NCBI GenBank assembly: GCA_019419625.1
Contig: DXZO01000005.1
Location: 8,005-72,004 of the forward strand
Length of the DNA: 64,000 nucleotides
Source: Collinsella sp.
Lineage (GTDB): Bacteria; Actinomycetota; Coriobacteriia; Coriobacteriales; Coriobacteriaceae
Direction: 5' to 3'
Shown here: positions 1-7,823 of the stretch, piece by piece
Layout: every line of letters begins with the position of its first letter
How positions within the stretch are numbered: the stretch's first letter is position 1
Program-made: the position numbers and the translations under genes
Notes under the pieces: generated by a model
Database searches by the model: none
Seen by the model: the letters and a program-made list of their open reading frames with translations, nothing else
Told to the model about the DNA's origin: nothing

Positions 1-2775
1 ATGATCTTTGAGGATGCTTACGGCACCAGCGAGGATTGGTATCAGGAACTCGCGGCGGCCCAGGGCGCGAACGCTGCGGATGCGGCCGCCATCAAGGAGC
101 TCGTCGACCATGCATCACGAGCGGAGTTTATTGCCCAGCAGGCCGAGGATCTGGTGGGCCAGTCGATGGGTATCGGCCAGCTCAACCAATACGGAAGCTG
201 GAATGACGCAACCGCTGCGGCGCTCAACAAGTGTGCGGGCATTAAGGCCAGCGAGTACAACGGCCAGTCGACGAGCGGGTTTAACGATTTGGGCCAGGCG
301 CTCGGCAGCTCGCTGAGCTACAAGGCGGCTGACGACGATACCGTCAAGGGCTTTAAGGTAGCCGCGCCCGATGGCGAGCAGACGGCCTATATCGAGTCGG
401 AGTTTATCGAGAACTCCAATAACAACAAGAACCAGGCGCTGCTGTTTAACTCGATCGCCATGCAGTGCGACATTCTGGACAACCTGTACGACAACTGGAA
501 TGTGGTCCATAGCCTCAACAACTCCAAGGTGCGCGGATGGCTCATGGCCTGGAAGCGCAACGGCGACGTGAGCGCCCATATGAAGCTCATCCGTACGATC
601 CGTTCGCTCAAGAGCTATAAGATCGAGTGCGAGATGTTCGGACAGGTCTTTAAGACCGATGCGTGGAAGGCGGCCGGCCAGGCGTTTCCCGCGGCGACCC
701 AGGGCATCGGCATCTTTACCGGCATTTACGGCGTGAACGATGCCAGCAAGAACTGGGAGAACGTGAACGTCCGTATGCAGAAGGTGAAGGGCGAGCGCGA
801 GGGCTATGAGCTTCAGCATACGCGCTTGCTTGCCAAGCCCGAGAAGACCGAGGACGACTGGAAGTGCATTTACGCGCTGCGTGACGCCATGGAGAAGGCG
901 CGTGCGTTTGAGGATCTGCTGTATCGCCAGCTCTGCCACGACAGCACCGATGTGGCAGTGGGCTCCATTATGACAATCGCCGGCGTGCTGACGGCCGGTT
1001 CGGCGGGTACCGTGGTGGGCGCTGCCTATGACGCGGCTTCGACCAGCGTAGGTTCGGAGCGCGCGATTAAGCTGACCAATGCCGAATGCGCCTACGATGT
1101 TGCCTGCGAGCAGGTGGAGCGCGCGTGTCAGAATCGTATTACGGTCAACTGGGGCGAGCTGACCGATGCCGAGGTCTACAAGGCCAACAAGGACGGCTTG
1201 ATCTCGGACGAGAAGATGCAGTCGATCTTCGAGGCGCGTTATCGCAATGTGGCTGCCAAGGCAGCACCCGATCCTGCGGGCGTGGTGTACGAGGGCCTGC
1301 TGTCCAATACGGTTGAAGGCGCGACGGTTGAGCTGTGGAGCGCCGACGATGCGGCCGGTACCAATGCGGTGCGTTGGGATGCCGAGGAGTATGAGCAGGA
1401 CAATCCGCTTGCGACGGGTGCGGACGGTGCGTACAACTGGAATACGCCGACCGGCTGGTATCAGGTGCGCGTGACCAAGGACGGGTATGAGGAGGCGCGT
1501 TCGGCTTGGCTGCGCGTGCCGCCGATTCAGACTGAGGTGAACATTGGCTTGGTGTCGACGGCGGCGCCCGGGGTGGCTTCGGCCCATGCCTATACCGATT
1601 GCATCGAGGTTGAGTTTGCGCAGTATATGGATGCGAGCGACGATGCCCTGGTCGCATTGTGCGCGCAGGGCTTGGGCGACGTGACGTATACGTGGCTCGA
1701 CAAGCAGGACGATCCCAATGGCAAGCCGCTGTCGCGCGTGCTGCGTATTCGCTATGCCGATGCGCGTGAGGCGGGCTCGACGGTGGCGTTTGAGCTCGAC
1801 GGTGCTCGCAATTACGCCGGCACGGTCATGCCACGCTGGGCAAGTGGCGAGCTTGTCGTGGGCGTTCGTGCCGACAAGCTCAAGCTCAACGTGGAGCAGG
1901 CCGTGACCATGCTTGATGGCGGTGACTTTGAGCTGGTGGCGCACGTGACCGATAAGGCGGGCAAGCCGTTTGCGGGCGCCAAGGTTAGTGTTGGACTGGA
2001 GTCCTCGGCTATCTGCTCTGTCGATGCTACCCAGGCCGTGACGGGCGAGGACGGCGCGGCGACGTTTGTGCTGCATGGCGCTCTGCCCGGTTTGACGACG
2101 TTGACGGCGACGGTGGATGACACGGCGCTGTCCAAGCAGGTCGACGTTCGCGTGTCTGCCGAGGCAGTGCGACCGGCGCGACCGGTGGCGACGATTGGTG
2201 CGACGACGTTTGGTGCATGGTCGCCCAAGGAGAACTACATTACGGTGCCCAAGGGCACGAAGCTGGAGCTTTCGGCCGAGGATGGCACGACGATTTGGTA
2301 CACCACCAACGACACCTGCCCCTGCCGTGACGAAGGCCGCGTAAAGTACACCGAGCCTATTGTGCTCGATAGCAATATGTATGTGCGCATTGCGGCACAG
2401 CGCCCTGGCATGTCGTACAGCGAGTATTCCGAGCGTCTGAACATTACGATTACGGTGACCGATGAGGCGGCGCCTGAGCCGACGCCCGATCCCAGTCTGA
2501 AGCCAGAGCCCGAGCCGACGCCTGACGGCGGCGAGCAGGGAGGCGGTACGGATGGCTCTGGTGGCGCCGGGGTCCCTGCGGGCAGTTCGACTTCGACGAC
2601 GACCACGGTGACGACGGACAAGTCCAAGGGTAAGGGCGAGAACGGCAAGAAGTCCGGCGGCGCGGAGCTCGCCAGCACGGGTGACTCCGCCGCGATGACG
2701 GTCGCTGCCCTGGGCATCGCCGGCGCAACCGTCGCCGCTGCCGGTCTCGCCGCAACCAAGCGCCGCAAGCGCTAG
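1..2775 (+). CDS. Cell-wall-anchored multidomain surface protein (probably 5' truncated)
   Basis: An open frame of 924 codons begins at base 1, so the true start is probably outside the window; no signal peptide is visible, although one is expected for a sorted protein. Residues about 1-430 are largely helical, with a hydrophobic stretch near 320-350. Around 440-520 lies a carboxypeptidase-regulatory-like beta domain (ATGADGAYNW, then YQVRVTKDGYEE). About 620-720 resembles a bacterial Ig-like (Big_1) domain. About 740-810 resembles a chitobiase C-terminal-like module (GTTIWYTT). A Pro/Glu/Thr and Gly/Ser wall-spanning linker follows. The end is a sortase signal: LASTGD near residue 890, a hydrophobic helix and a KRRKR tail. 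It is probably sortase-linked to peptidoglycan and has an adhesive or structural role; the ligand is unknown. Confidence 0.75.
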   Translation: MIFEDAYGTSEDWYQELAAAQGANAADAAAIKELVDHASRAEFIAQQAEDLVGQSMGIGQLNQYGSWNDATAAALNKCAGIKASEYNGQSTSGFNDLGQALGSSLSYKAADDDTVKGFKVAAPDGEQTAYIESEFIENSNNNKNQALLFNSIAMQCDILDNLYDNWNVVHSLNNSKVRGWLMAWKRNGDVSAHMKLIRTIRSLKSYKIECEMFGQVFKTDAWKAAGQAFPAATQGIGIFTGIYGVNDASKNWENVNVRMQKVKGEREGYELQHTRLLAKPEKTEDDWKCIYALRDAMEKARAFEDLLYRQLCHDSTDVAVGSIMTIAGVLTAGSAGTVVGAAYDAASTSVGSERAIKLTNAECAYDVACEQVERACQNRITVNWGELTDAEVYKANKDGLISDEKMQSIFEARYRNVAAKAAPDPAGVVYEGLLSNTVEGATVELWSADDAAGTNAVRWDAEEYEQDNPLATGADGAYNWNTPTGWYQVRVTKDGYEEARSAWLRVPPIQTEVNIGLVSTAAPGVASAHAYTDCIEVEFAQYMDASDDALVALCAQGLGDVTYTWLDKQDDPNGKPLSRVLRIRYADAREAGSTVAFELDGARNYAGTVMPRWASGELVVGVRADKLKLNVEQAVTMLDGGDFELVAHVTDKAGKPFAGAKVSVGLESSAICSVDATQAVTGEDGAATFVLHGALPGLTTLTATVDDTALSKQVDVRVSAEAVRPARPVATIGATTFGAWSPKENYITVPKGTKLELSAEDGTTIWYTTNDTCPCRDEGRVKYTEPIVLDSNMYVRIAAQRPGMSYSEYSERLNITITVTDEAAPEPTPDPSLKPEPEPTPDGGEQGGGTDGSGGAGVPAGSSTSTTTTVTTDKSKGKGENGKKSGGAELASTGDSAAMTVAALGIAGATVAAAGLAATKRRKR

Positions 2776-2811
2776 GTTTTGGCGACAGCGCCTATCCTCG
2801 GCCTCAGCAAA

Positions 2812-3030
2812 ATCTCAATCTGTAACACCAAGCTGCCCAAAACGGCTCCAGGTGTTACAGATTGAGATGAACTGTTCGGCCGCCAATCTAATGTCTCGAT
2901 CTGTAACACCAGGCGGGGAATTTGGTTTCTAACTGTTACAGATTGAGACAAAGCGGAGGCGGCTGGAGCAATATCTCGATCTGTAACAACTACAAGGCTC
3001 AACGGGCTCCAGGTGTTACAGATTGAGACA
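2812..3030. repeat. Three tandem TGTAACA/TGTTACA hairpin units
   Basis: Three inverted-repeat units lie head to tail at 2812-2868, 2892-2950 and 2974-3030. The first has perfect 18-bp arms (ATCTCAATCTGTAACACC and its complement) around a 21-nt loop. The other two have 15-17-bp arms with one or two changes. Loop sequences differ completely between units while the arms are conserved. The same unit recurs at 18789-19007 and 62166-62303. Confidence 0.85.
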
Positions 3031-3046
3031 AAACGACCAGGTAAGT

Positions 3047-3091
3047 CCCAAACCACCACAAAGGTGCCTGTCCCCATCGTGGTGGTTTGGG
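3047..3091. repeat. CCCAAACCACCAC hairpin element, copy 1
   Basis: Perfect 13-bp arms (CCCAAACCACCAC at 3047-3059, GTGGTGGTTTGGG at 3079-3091) flank a loop containing GGTGCCTGTCCCC. A near-identical copy lies at 62308-62357, again immediately after a TGTAACA hairpin cluster, so the two modules travel together. Confidence 0.8.
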
Positions 3092-3105
3092 CGGCCGGTA
3101 TAGAA

Positions 3106-3141
3106 AAAGTCCCCGCCGGGCGTGTGCTCGACGGGGACTTT
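3106..3141 (-). terminator. Rho-independent terminator of nfnAB
   Basis: AAAGTCCCCG and CGGGGACTTT form a 10-bp stem 29 bp past the nfnB stop. On the minus strand the stem is followed by a run of T. This is a standard intrinsic terminator for the leftward operon. Confidence 0.75.
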
Positions 3142-3169
3142 GCCGTTTGGTGGCTAACGCTGATGGTGA

Positions 3170-4579
3170 TTACTCGCTCAGCAGGCTCTTGGTGATCGAA
3201 GCGGCGGCCTTCTTGCCGGCGCCCATCGCCAGAATGACCGTAGCGGCACCGGTGACGATGTCGCCGCCGGCCCAGATGCGGGGATCGGTGGTCTGGCCGG
3301 TCTCCTCGTCAGCGACGATGTAGCCCCACTTGTTGAGCTCCATCTTGCCGCCGATCTTCTTTGCGAAGGGGTTGGCGTTGGTGCCGATAGCCGAGATCGC
3401 GACGTCGCAGGGGATCTCCTCGATGGCGCCCTCGATGGGCACCGGACGACGGCGGCCGGACTCGTCGGGCTCGCCGAGCTCCATCTTCTGGACCTTGACG
3501 GCGCACACGGAGCCGTCCTCGCCAGCGACAAACTCGAGCGGGGAAACGAGCGGCAGAACCTCGACGCCCTCGGCCTTAGCATGGTGCAGCTCGGCGCGAC
3601 GGCAGGGCATCTCGTCCTCGGTACGACGGTAGGCGATGATGGCGTGCTCGGCGCCCAGGCGCTTGGCGGTACGGACGGCGTCCATAGCCACGTTGCCGCC
3701 ACCAAAGACAACGACGTTCTTGCCGTGCTTGGTGGGGGTGTCGTACTCGGGGAACTTGTTGGCCTTCATCAGGTTCACGCGGGTGAGGTACTCGTTCGCG
3801 AAGAAGACGTTGGGCAGGTTCTCGCCGGGGACATTGAGGAACTTGGGCAGGCCAGCGCCGGTCGCCACGTAGATGGCGTCGAAGCCCTGCTCGAACAGCT
3901 CCTCGGCCGTGGCCATGTTGCCCACGACGGAGTTGTACTCAAACTTGACGCCCATGTCCTCCAGGCCGTCAATTTCGCGCTTGACGACCGCCTTGGGCAG
4001 ACGGAACTCGGGGATGCCGTAGACCAGTACGCCGCCGCCGGTAAAGAAGGCCTCAAAGACGGTGACGTCAAAGCCGTTGCGGGCGAGCTCGCCGGCGCAG
4101 GTGATGCCGGACGGGCCGGAGCCGACGACGGCGACCTTCTTGCCGTTCTTGGGGGCCATCTTGGGCGTGGAGGCGAGCTCGGGGCGGTCACCCAGGAAGC
4201 GCTCGAGCTGGCCGATGGCCACGGGCTCGGACTTCTTACCACGGATGCACTTGCCCTCGCACTGGTTCTCCTGCGGGCAGACGCGGCCGCAGATAGCGGG
4301 AAGCATAGAGTCCTCGCGGATGGTATCGAGGGCGCCGCCGAAGTCCTTCGCGCGGATCTGCTCGATAAAGCGGGGGATGTTGATGTTGACGGGGCAGCCC
4401 TCAACACAGAACGGCTTCTTGCAGTTGAGGCAGCGCTCGGCCTCGGCCAGCGCCATCTCCTCGGTGAAGCCCTTGTCGACGGGGCGGAAGTCGCAGGCGC
4501 GCTCGGCAGCCGGCTCCTCGTTATCGGGGGTGCGGGGCGACTTCATATCGGCAACGAAACGACCGTTAACTAGTGGCAT
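3170..4579 (-). CDS. nfnB: NADH-dependent ferredoxin:NADP+ oxidoreductase, large subunit (GltD-like)
   Basis: This 469-aa protein belongs to the glutamate synthase small-subunit family. The N-terminal iron-sulfur region has CLNCKKPFCVEGCP near residue 50 and ICGRVCPQENQCEGKC near 95-110, followed by an FAD site (VAVVGSGPSG) and an NADPH site (VVVFGGGNVAMD). Both length and partner match NfnB rather than a true glutamate synthase subunit: no large GltB subunit is present, and the gene overlaps the NfnA-like gene by about 10 bp. NfnAB is a cytoplasmic electron-bifurcating flavoprotein that couples NADH and reduced ferredoxin to NADP+ reduction, or the reverse. A stand-alone GltD-like protein is the main alternative and is less likely in this context. 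Confidence 0.85.
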   Translation of the reverse strand: MPLVNGRFVADMKSPRTPDNEEPAAERACDFRPVDKGFTEEMALAEAERCLNCKKPFCVEGCPVNINIPRFIEQIRAKDFGGALDTIREDSMLPAICGRVCPQENQCEGKCIRGKKSEPVAIGQLERFLGDRPELASTPKMAPKNGKKVAVVGSGPSGITCAGELARNGFDVTVFEAFFTGGGVLVYGIPEFRLPKAVVKREIDGLEDMGVKFEYNSVVGNMATAEELFEQGFDAIYVATGAGLPKFLNVPGENLPNVFFANEYLTRVNLMKANKFPEYDTPTKHGKNVVVFGGGNVAMDAVRTAKRLGAEHAIIAYRRTEDEMPCRRAELHHAKAEGVEVLPLVSPLEFVAGEDGSVCAVKVQKMELGEPDESGRRRPVPIEGAIEEIPCDVAISAIGTNANPFAKKIGGKMELNKWGYIVADEETGQTTDPRIWAGGDIVTGAATVILAMGAGKKAAASITKSLLSE

Positions 4580-5409
4580 GCGCAGCTCTTTTCCTCATAG
4601 GCCTTGAGGGACGCGCCCTCTTCGGAACGGTAAGCGGCCTGGCGGGCACGAAGGTCATCCCAGTCGACCAAGGTGGCATCGAAGTCGGGGCCGTCGACGC
4701 AAGCGAACTTGGTCACGCCGCCCACCTCGACGCGGCAGCAGCCGCACATGCCGGTGCCGTCAACCATGATAGGGTTGAGCGACGCGGTGATGGGGGTGTC
4801 GTACTTCTGGGCGGTGAGGGTCGAGAACTTCATCATCGGAACGGGGCCGACGCAGAAGACCTGGCTCACGGCCTTGTCCTGCAGCAGGCGCTCCAGCGGA
4901 GCGGTGACAACGCCCTGCTCGCCGTAGGAGCCGTCGTCAGTGGTGATGTGGATGTGGTCCTCGTCGAGGAGCTCGCGGAACTGGTCCTCCATGAGCAGGA
5001 GATCCTTGGTGCGGGCGCCCATGATGGCGTGCACCTCGTGGCCGGTCTCGACCAGGTGCTTGGCGACCGGGAAGGCAATTGCCAGGCCGACGCCGCCGCC
5101 GATGACAGCGCAGGGGCCCTCGGCCATCTCGGTGGGAACGCCCAGCGGACCCACGACGTCGCGCAGCGACTCGCCGGCCTCGTAGGTGGAAAGCATTTCG
5201 GTGGTCTTGCCGATCACCATGAAGATGAACTCGACCCAGCCCTCGTCACCGTTCCAGCCGGCCAGGGTAAACGGGACGCGCTCGCCCGTCTCGTTGGCGC
5301 GAACCATGAGGAACTGTCCAGCGTGCGCATGCTTGGCGATTGCGGGCGCCTCGATGCGGAACTTGAACACCTTCTCCGAGAACTGCGTCTTCTCCAGGAT
5401 CTTATACAT
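4570..5409 (-). CDS. nfnA: NADH-dependent ferredoxin:NADP+ oxidoreductase, small subunit (ferredoxin-NADP reductase-like)
   Basis: The 279-aa protein belongs to the dihydroorotate dehydrogenase electron-transfer / ferredoxin-NADP reductase family. It has an N-terminal FAD barrel (HAGQFLMVRAN), an NAD-binding domain (AVIGGGVGLAIAFPVAKHL) and a C-terminal [2Fe-2S] segment, VDGTGMCGCCRVEVGG then FACVDGPDFD. The pattern Asp-x2-x-Cys-x2-Cys...Cys agrees with the Asp/three-Cys ligation known for NfnA. The start at 5409 is preceded by AGAGAGGGG on the minus strand. It is the first gene of a two-gene operon with nfnB, whose start it overlaps. No pyrD-like gene is adjacent, which argues against a role in pyrimidine synthesis. 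Confidence 0.85.
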   Translation of the reverse strand: MYKILEKTQFSEKVFKFRIEAPAIAKHAHAGQFLMVRANETGERVPFTLAGWNGDEGWVEFIFMVIGKTTEMLSTYEAGESLRDVVGPLGVPTEMAEGPCAVIGGGVGLAIAFPVAKHLVETGHEVHAIMGARTKDLLLMEDQFRELLDEDHIHITTDDGSYGEQGVVTAPLERLLQDKAVSQVFCVGPVPMMKFSTLTAQKYDTPITASLNPIMVDGTGMCGCCRVEVGGVTKFACVDGPDFDATLVDWDDLRARQAAYRSEEGASLKAYEEKSCACH

Positions 5410-5514
5410 AGAACCCCTCTCTTGTTAGGGCGGCCGAACCGTGCCTCCACGGAAATGGACGGCAGCCCGAATAAAACCGTACGCGCACAGGCGTTGTGCA
5501 GACATACAGTACAA

Positions 5515-5520
5515 ATTATA
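5515..5520 (-). promoter_or_regulatory. Candidate -10 box for nfnAB
   Basis: The minus strand reads a perfect TATAAT about 106 bp upstream of the nfnA start. No convincing -35 hexamer is seen at 16-18 bp, so this is a position estimate only. Confidence 0.4.
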
Positions 5521-5574
5521 CCCTCATGGACATGTCGCTTACGTGTATCTTTGGCAGGTGGGAAAAGTGACCGG

Positions 5575-5764
5575 CCATTTAGGGACAGGTTTATTTTGGC
5601 AGGTTTTATCAGGCAAAACGGCAAAGGGGGCCGGTCTCGCGCATCGGTGAGGCCGGCCCCCTTTGGAGCGCTGCATATGTATGGCGGCACAGGGTTTATT
5701 ACGGCGCGGCTGCCGCGGCGTTTCCGCATACAAAACCTGCCAAAATAAACCTGTCCCTAAATGG
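5575..5764. repeat. 190-bp element with perfect 33-bp terminal inverted repeats
   Basis: Arms at 5575-5607 and 5732-5764 are perfect reverse complements over 33 bp (the left arm begins CCATTTAGGGACAGGTTTAT). They enclose a GC-rich hairpin (5623-5664) and no coding frame. The element fills most of the 361-bp gap between nfnA and pth. It looks like a miniature inverted-repeat element, or alternatively a very long bidirectional hairpin. Confidence 0.8.
5623..5664. terminator. GC-rich hairpin inside the 5575-5764 element
   Basis: AAAGGGGGCCGG and CCGGCCCCCTTT form a 12-bp perfect stem, with partial extension into the loop. It could terminate leftward transcription from pth, but its U-tract is weak. 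Confidence 0.5.
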
Positions 5765-5770
5765 TAGGTT

Positions 5771-6400
5771 TTAGTGCTTGCCGTTGGCGGAAGCGGCGCC
5801 GTTGACGTGATCGCGGGCGTAGATTACGCCGTGGACGATGGCCAGACCGGCGGCATCTGCGGCGCGGGCGCAGGTGCCCTGGAAGTCCTCGGCCTCGCGG
5901 GCGCGCAGCTGCTTGAGCACGTAGTCGGCGACAGCCATCTTGCCGGGAGGGTTGCCGATACCGGTGCGGATGCGACTAAAGTCGCGGCTGCCCATCTTAT
6001 CGATGATGGAGCGCAGGCCGTTATGGCCGGCGTGGCCACCGCCCACTTTAACACGTACGTCGCCGGCGGGAATATCGAGCTCATCGTGGATTACGAGTAG
6101 CTCCTCGGCCTTGATCTTGTACTCGCGGCAGAGCTTGGAGATGGGGCCTCCCGAGGTATTCATGTACGACTGCGGCTTGACCAGCACAATCTGGCGCTTG
6201 CCGCCCTCTTCCTCGGGATCGTTGATGTTGACGAGCGCGACCTCGGCGCCTGCCTGGTTTTTCCAGTACGTGACACCGGCCTGACGGGCCAACTCGTCGA
6301 TTGCTTTGAAGCCAGCGTTGTGGCGGGTCTCGGCATACTCATCGCCAGGGTTGCCAAGTCCGGCAACCATGCGAATCTTAAGCGGCTGTGCAGCTGCCAT
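5771..6400 (-). CDS. pth: Peptidyl-tRNA hydrolase
   Basis: This 209-aa protein releases peptides from peptidyl-tRNA that has dropped off stalled ribosomes, recycling tRNA in the cytosol. Family signatures are VAGLGNPGDEYAETRHNAGF near the N-terminus (with the catalytic His and the Asn-Pro-Gly loop), VIHDELDIPAG in the middle, and GHNGLRSI. The start at 6400 was chosen because AAGGGA lies 7-8 bp upstream on the minus strand; an in-frame ATG 30 bp further upstream has no ribosome-binding site. It is the third gene of the leftward glmU-prs-pth group, a common linkage, but a very large palindrome separates it from prs, so it may have its own promoter. Confidence 0.93.
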   Translation of the reverse strand: MAAAQPLKIRMVAGLGNPGDEYAETRHNAGFKAIDELARQAGVTYWKNQAGAEVALVNINDPEEEGGKRQIVLVKPQSYMNTSGGPISKLCREYKIKAEELLVIHDELDIPAGDVRVKVGGGHAGHNGLRSIIDKMGSRDFSRIRTGIGNPPGKMAVADYVLKQLRAREAEDFQGTCARAADAAGLAIVHGVIYARDHVNGAASANGKH

Positions 6401-6516
6401 ATTTGTCCCTTCGTTACACAAATAGTTCAATCAACGACAAAGGCTACCACGCCCGCCGAAGGCGAGGAAAGGTTGCAGCAAAGTCATTTCAGAAAACAGC
6501 TGCCCCGAGACAGCAG

Positions 6517-6620
6517 GAAGCCCCGGACACGCCGGGAGGGGTTATCAAAGCGAACATCCCGCAGCCGCAAAGCGGCGAGGACGTTCGCGTGATAACCCCG
6601 CAGGCGTGTCCGGGGCTTCC
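6517..6620. repeat. Large nested palindrome between prs and pth
   Basis: The outer arms (6517-6534 and 6603-6620) are perfect over 18 bp: GGAAGCCCCGGACACGCC and its complement. An inner 10-bp pair follows (GGGGTTATCA at 6538-6547, TGATAACCCC at 6590-6599), then GCGAAC/GTTCGC, with CCGCAAAGCGG at the centre. The whole 104-nt unit could fold as one hairpin on either strand. It lies downstream of prs and upstream of pth. Confidence 0.8.
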
Positions 6621-6643
6621 GGAGGGATGCGAGGGTCGAGCGA

Positions 6644-7630
6644 CTACAGCGCGAAGTCGCCGCCGACGAGCGTGGAGACGGGCTCCTCGTGGTAAACGGC
6701 GGAGATGGCCTGAGCAAACTCCTCGGCGACCGAGATGGTCTTGATCTTGCCGCCCACCTCGACGGGGATGGCGTCGGTGACGACGCACTCGACGATGGGG
6801 GCGTCGTTCAGACGCTCGATGGCCGGGCCGGAGAAGATGCCGTGGGTGGCGCATACGTAGATGTCGCCGGCGCCCATGGCCTTGAGCTCCTTGACGTTGG
6901 CGCACAGGGTGCCAGCGGTGTCGATCATGTCGTCATTGATGACGCAGGTCTTGCCCTTGATGTCACCGATGATGCCCATGACCTCGGCGGCGTTGTGGCG
7001 CGGACGGCCCTTGTGAGCGATGGCCAGGTCGCAGCCGAGCATGTCGGAGAGCTTCTTGGCGGCCTTGGCGCGACCCACGTCGGGGGAGACGACAACCAGG
7101 TTGTCGGTGTCGAAGTGCATGTTGTTGTAGTACTGGCCAAACAGCGGCAGTGCGGACAGGTGGTTAACCGGGATGTCGAAGAAGCCCTGGATCTGACCCT
7201 GGTGCAGGTCGAGGGTGATGATGCGGTTGACGCCGGCGCGCTCGAGCAGGTTGGCGACGAGGCGGGCGGTGATGGGCTCGCGCGGGCCGGCCTTGCGGTC
7301 CTGGCGGGCGTAGCCGTAGTGGGTGATGACGGCGGTGATGGAGCGGGCGGATGCGCGCTTGGCAGCGTCGGTGGCGATGAGCAGCTCCATGAGCATGTCG
7401 TTGACGTTGCCGCCGGCCACGGACTGAATCAGGAAGACGTCGGCGCCGCGGACGGTCTCGTCGTAGCGGGCGTAAATCTCACCGTTGGCGAACTGCTTTA
7501 GCGTAAGGCCCGAAAGCTCGACCCCAAGGTACTCAGCGATCTTCTGAGCGAGGGGACGGTTGGAGGAACCGGAATACACGCGGATGGACTTGCGCATATT
7601 CTCCGACTTCTCGGGATCATTAATCGGCAT
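6644..7630 (-). CDS. prs: Ribose-phosphate pyrophosphokinase (PRPP synthetase)
   Basis: The 328-aa protein makes PRPP from ribose 5-phosphate and ATP, feeding nucleotide, His, Trp and NAD synthesis. Class I signatures are RVYSGSSNRPLAQKIAEYLG near the N-terminus, the metal/ATP region DLHQGQIQGFFDIPVNHLSA, VVSPDVGRAKAAKKLSD, and the PRPP loop CVINDDMIDTAGT. The start at 7630 follows AAAGGAGAAGGG on the minus strand. It is flanked by glmU upstream and pth downstream on the same strand; terminator-like hairpins on both sides suggest partly independent transcription. Ribose 5-phosphate can also come from the rbsK/nucleoside hydrolase pair near 53 kb. Confidence 0.95.
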   Translation of the reverse strand: MPINDPEKSENMRKSIRVYSGSSNRPLAQKIAEYLGVELSGLTLKQFANGEIYARYDETVRGADVFLIQSVAGGNVNDMLMELLIATDAAKRASARSITAVITHYGYARQDRKAGPREPITARLVANLLERAGVNRIITLDLHQGQIQGFFDIPVNHLSALPLFGQYYNNMHFDTDNLVVVSPDVGRAKAAKKLSDMLGCDLAIAHKGRPRHNAAEVMGIIGDIKGKTCVINDDMIDTAGTLCANVKELKAMGAGDIYVCATHGIFSGPAIERLNDAPIVECVVTDAIPVEVGGKIKTISVAEEFAQAISAVYHEEPVSTLVGGDFAL

Positions 7631-7773
7631 TACCCTTCTCCTTTATATATCGAATGCCATATAGATGCCTTTTTGCATTGTAACCGCGCGGCGGGGTTAA
7701 TCGGGTCTTGATAACGTCTTTACCGTCAACGGACACGAACCGACCACTCATTCTGTCGCGCAGGTCAGCATAG

Positions 7774-7807
7774 AAAAAGGAGCCGTCCCCATGGGAACAG
7801 CTCCTTA
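7774..7807 (-). terminator. Terminator downstream of glmU
   Basis: On the minus strand TAAGGAGC...GCTCCTTTTT forms a short stem (AAGGAGC/GCTCCTT) with a T-run, 17 bp past the glmU stop. Confidence 0.7.
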
Positions 7808-7823
7808 GATGCTTGGTAAAACG

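Noticed and set aside
115..2076. A 653-aa antisense reading frame opposite the surface protein, and similar long frames opposite nfnB, glmU, the reductase, mgtE and others
   Set aside because: High GC creates long open frames on the opposite strand; these lack ribosome-binding sites and recognisable domains and are rich in Arg, His and Ala. The overlapped genes have clear family motifs.
2812..3030. CRISPR array
   Set aside because: The repeats are palindromic pairs with variable loops; arms are only 15-18 bp and degenerate, only two or three units occur per site, and no cas genes are near.
3170..4579. gltD, glutamate synthase small subunit
   Set aside because: No GltB partner, and a tight overlap with an NfnA-type subunit; NfnB is the better call.
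5575..5764. Prophage or integron attachment sites
   Set aside because: The repeats are inverted rather than direct, and no integrase gene is in the window.
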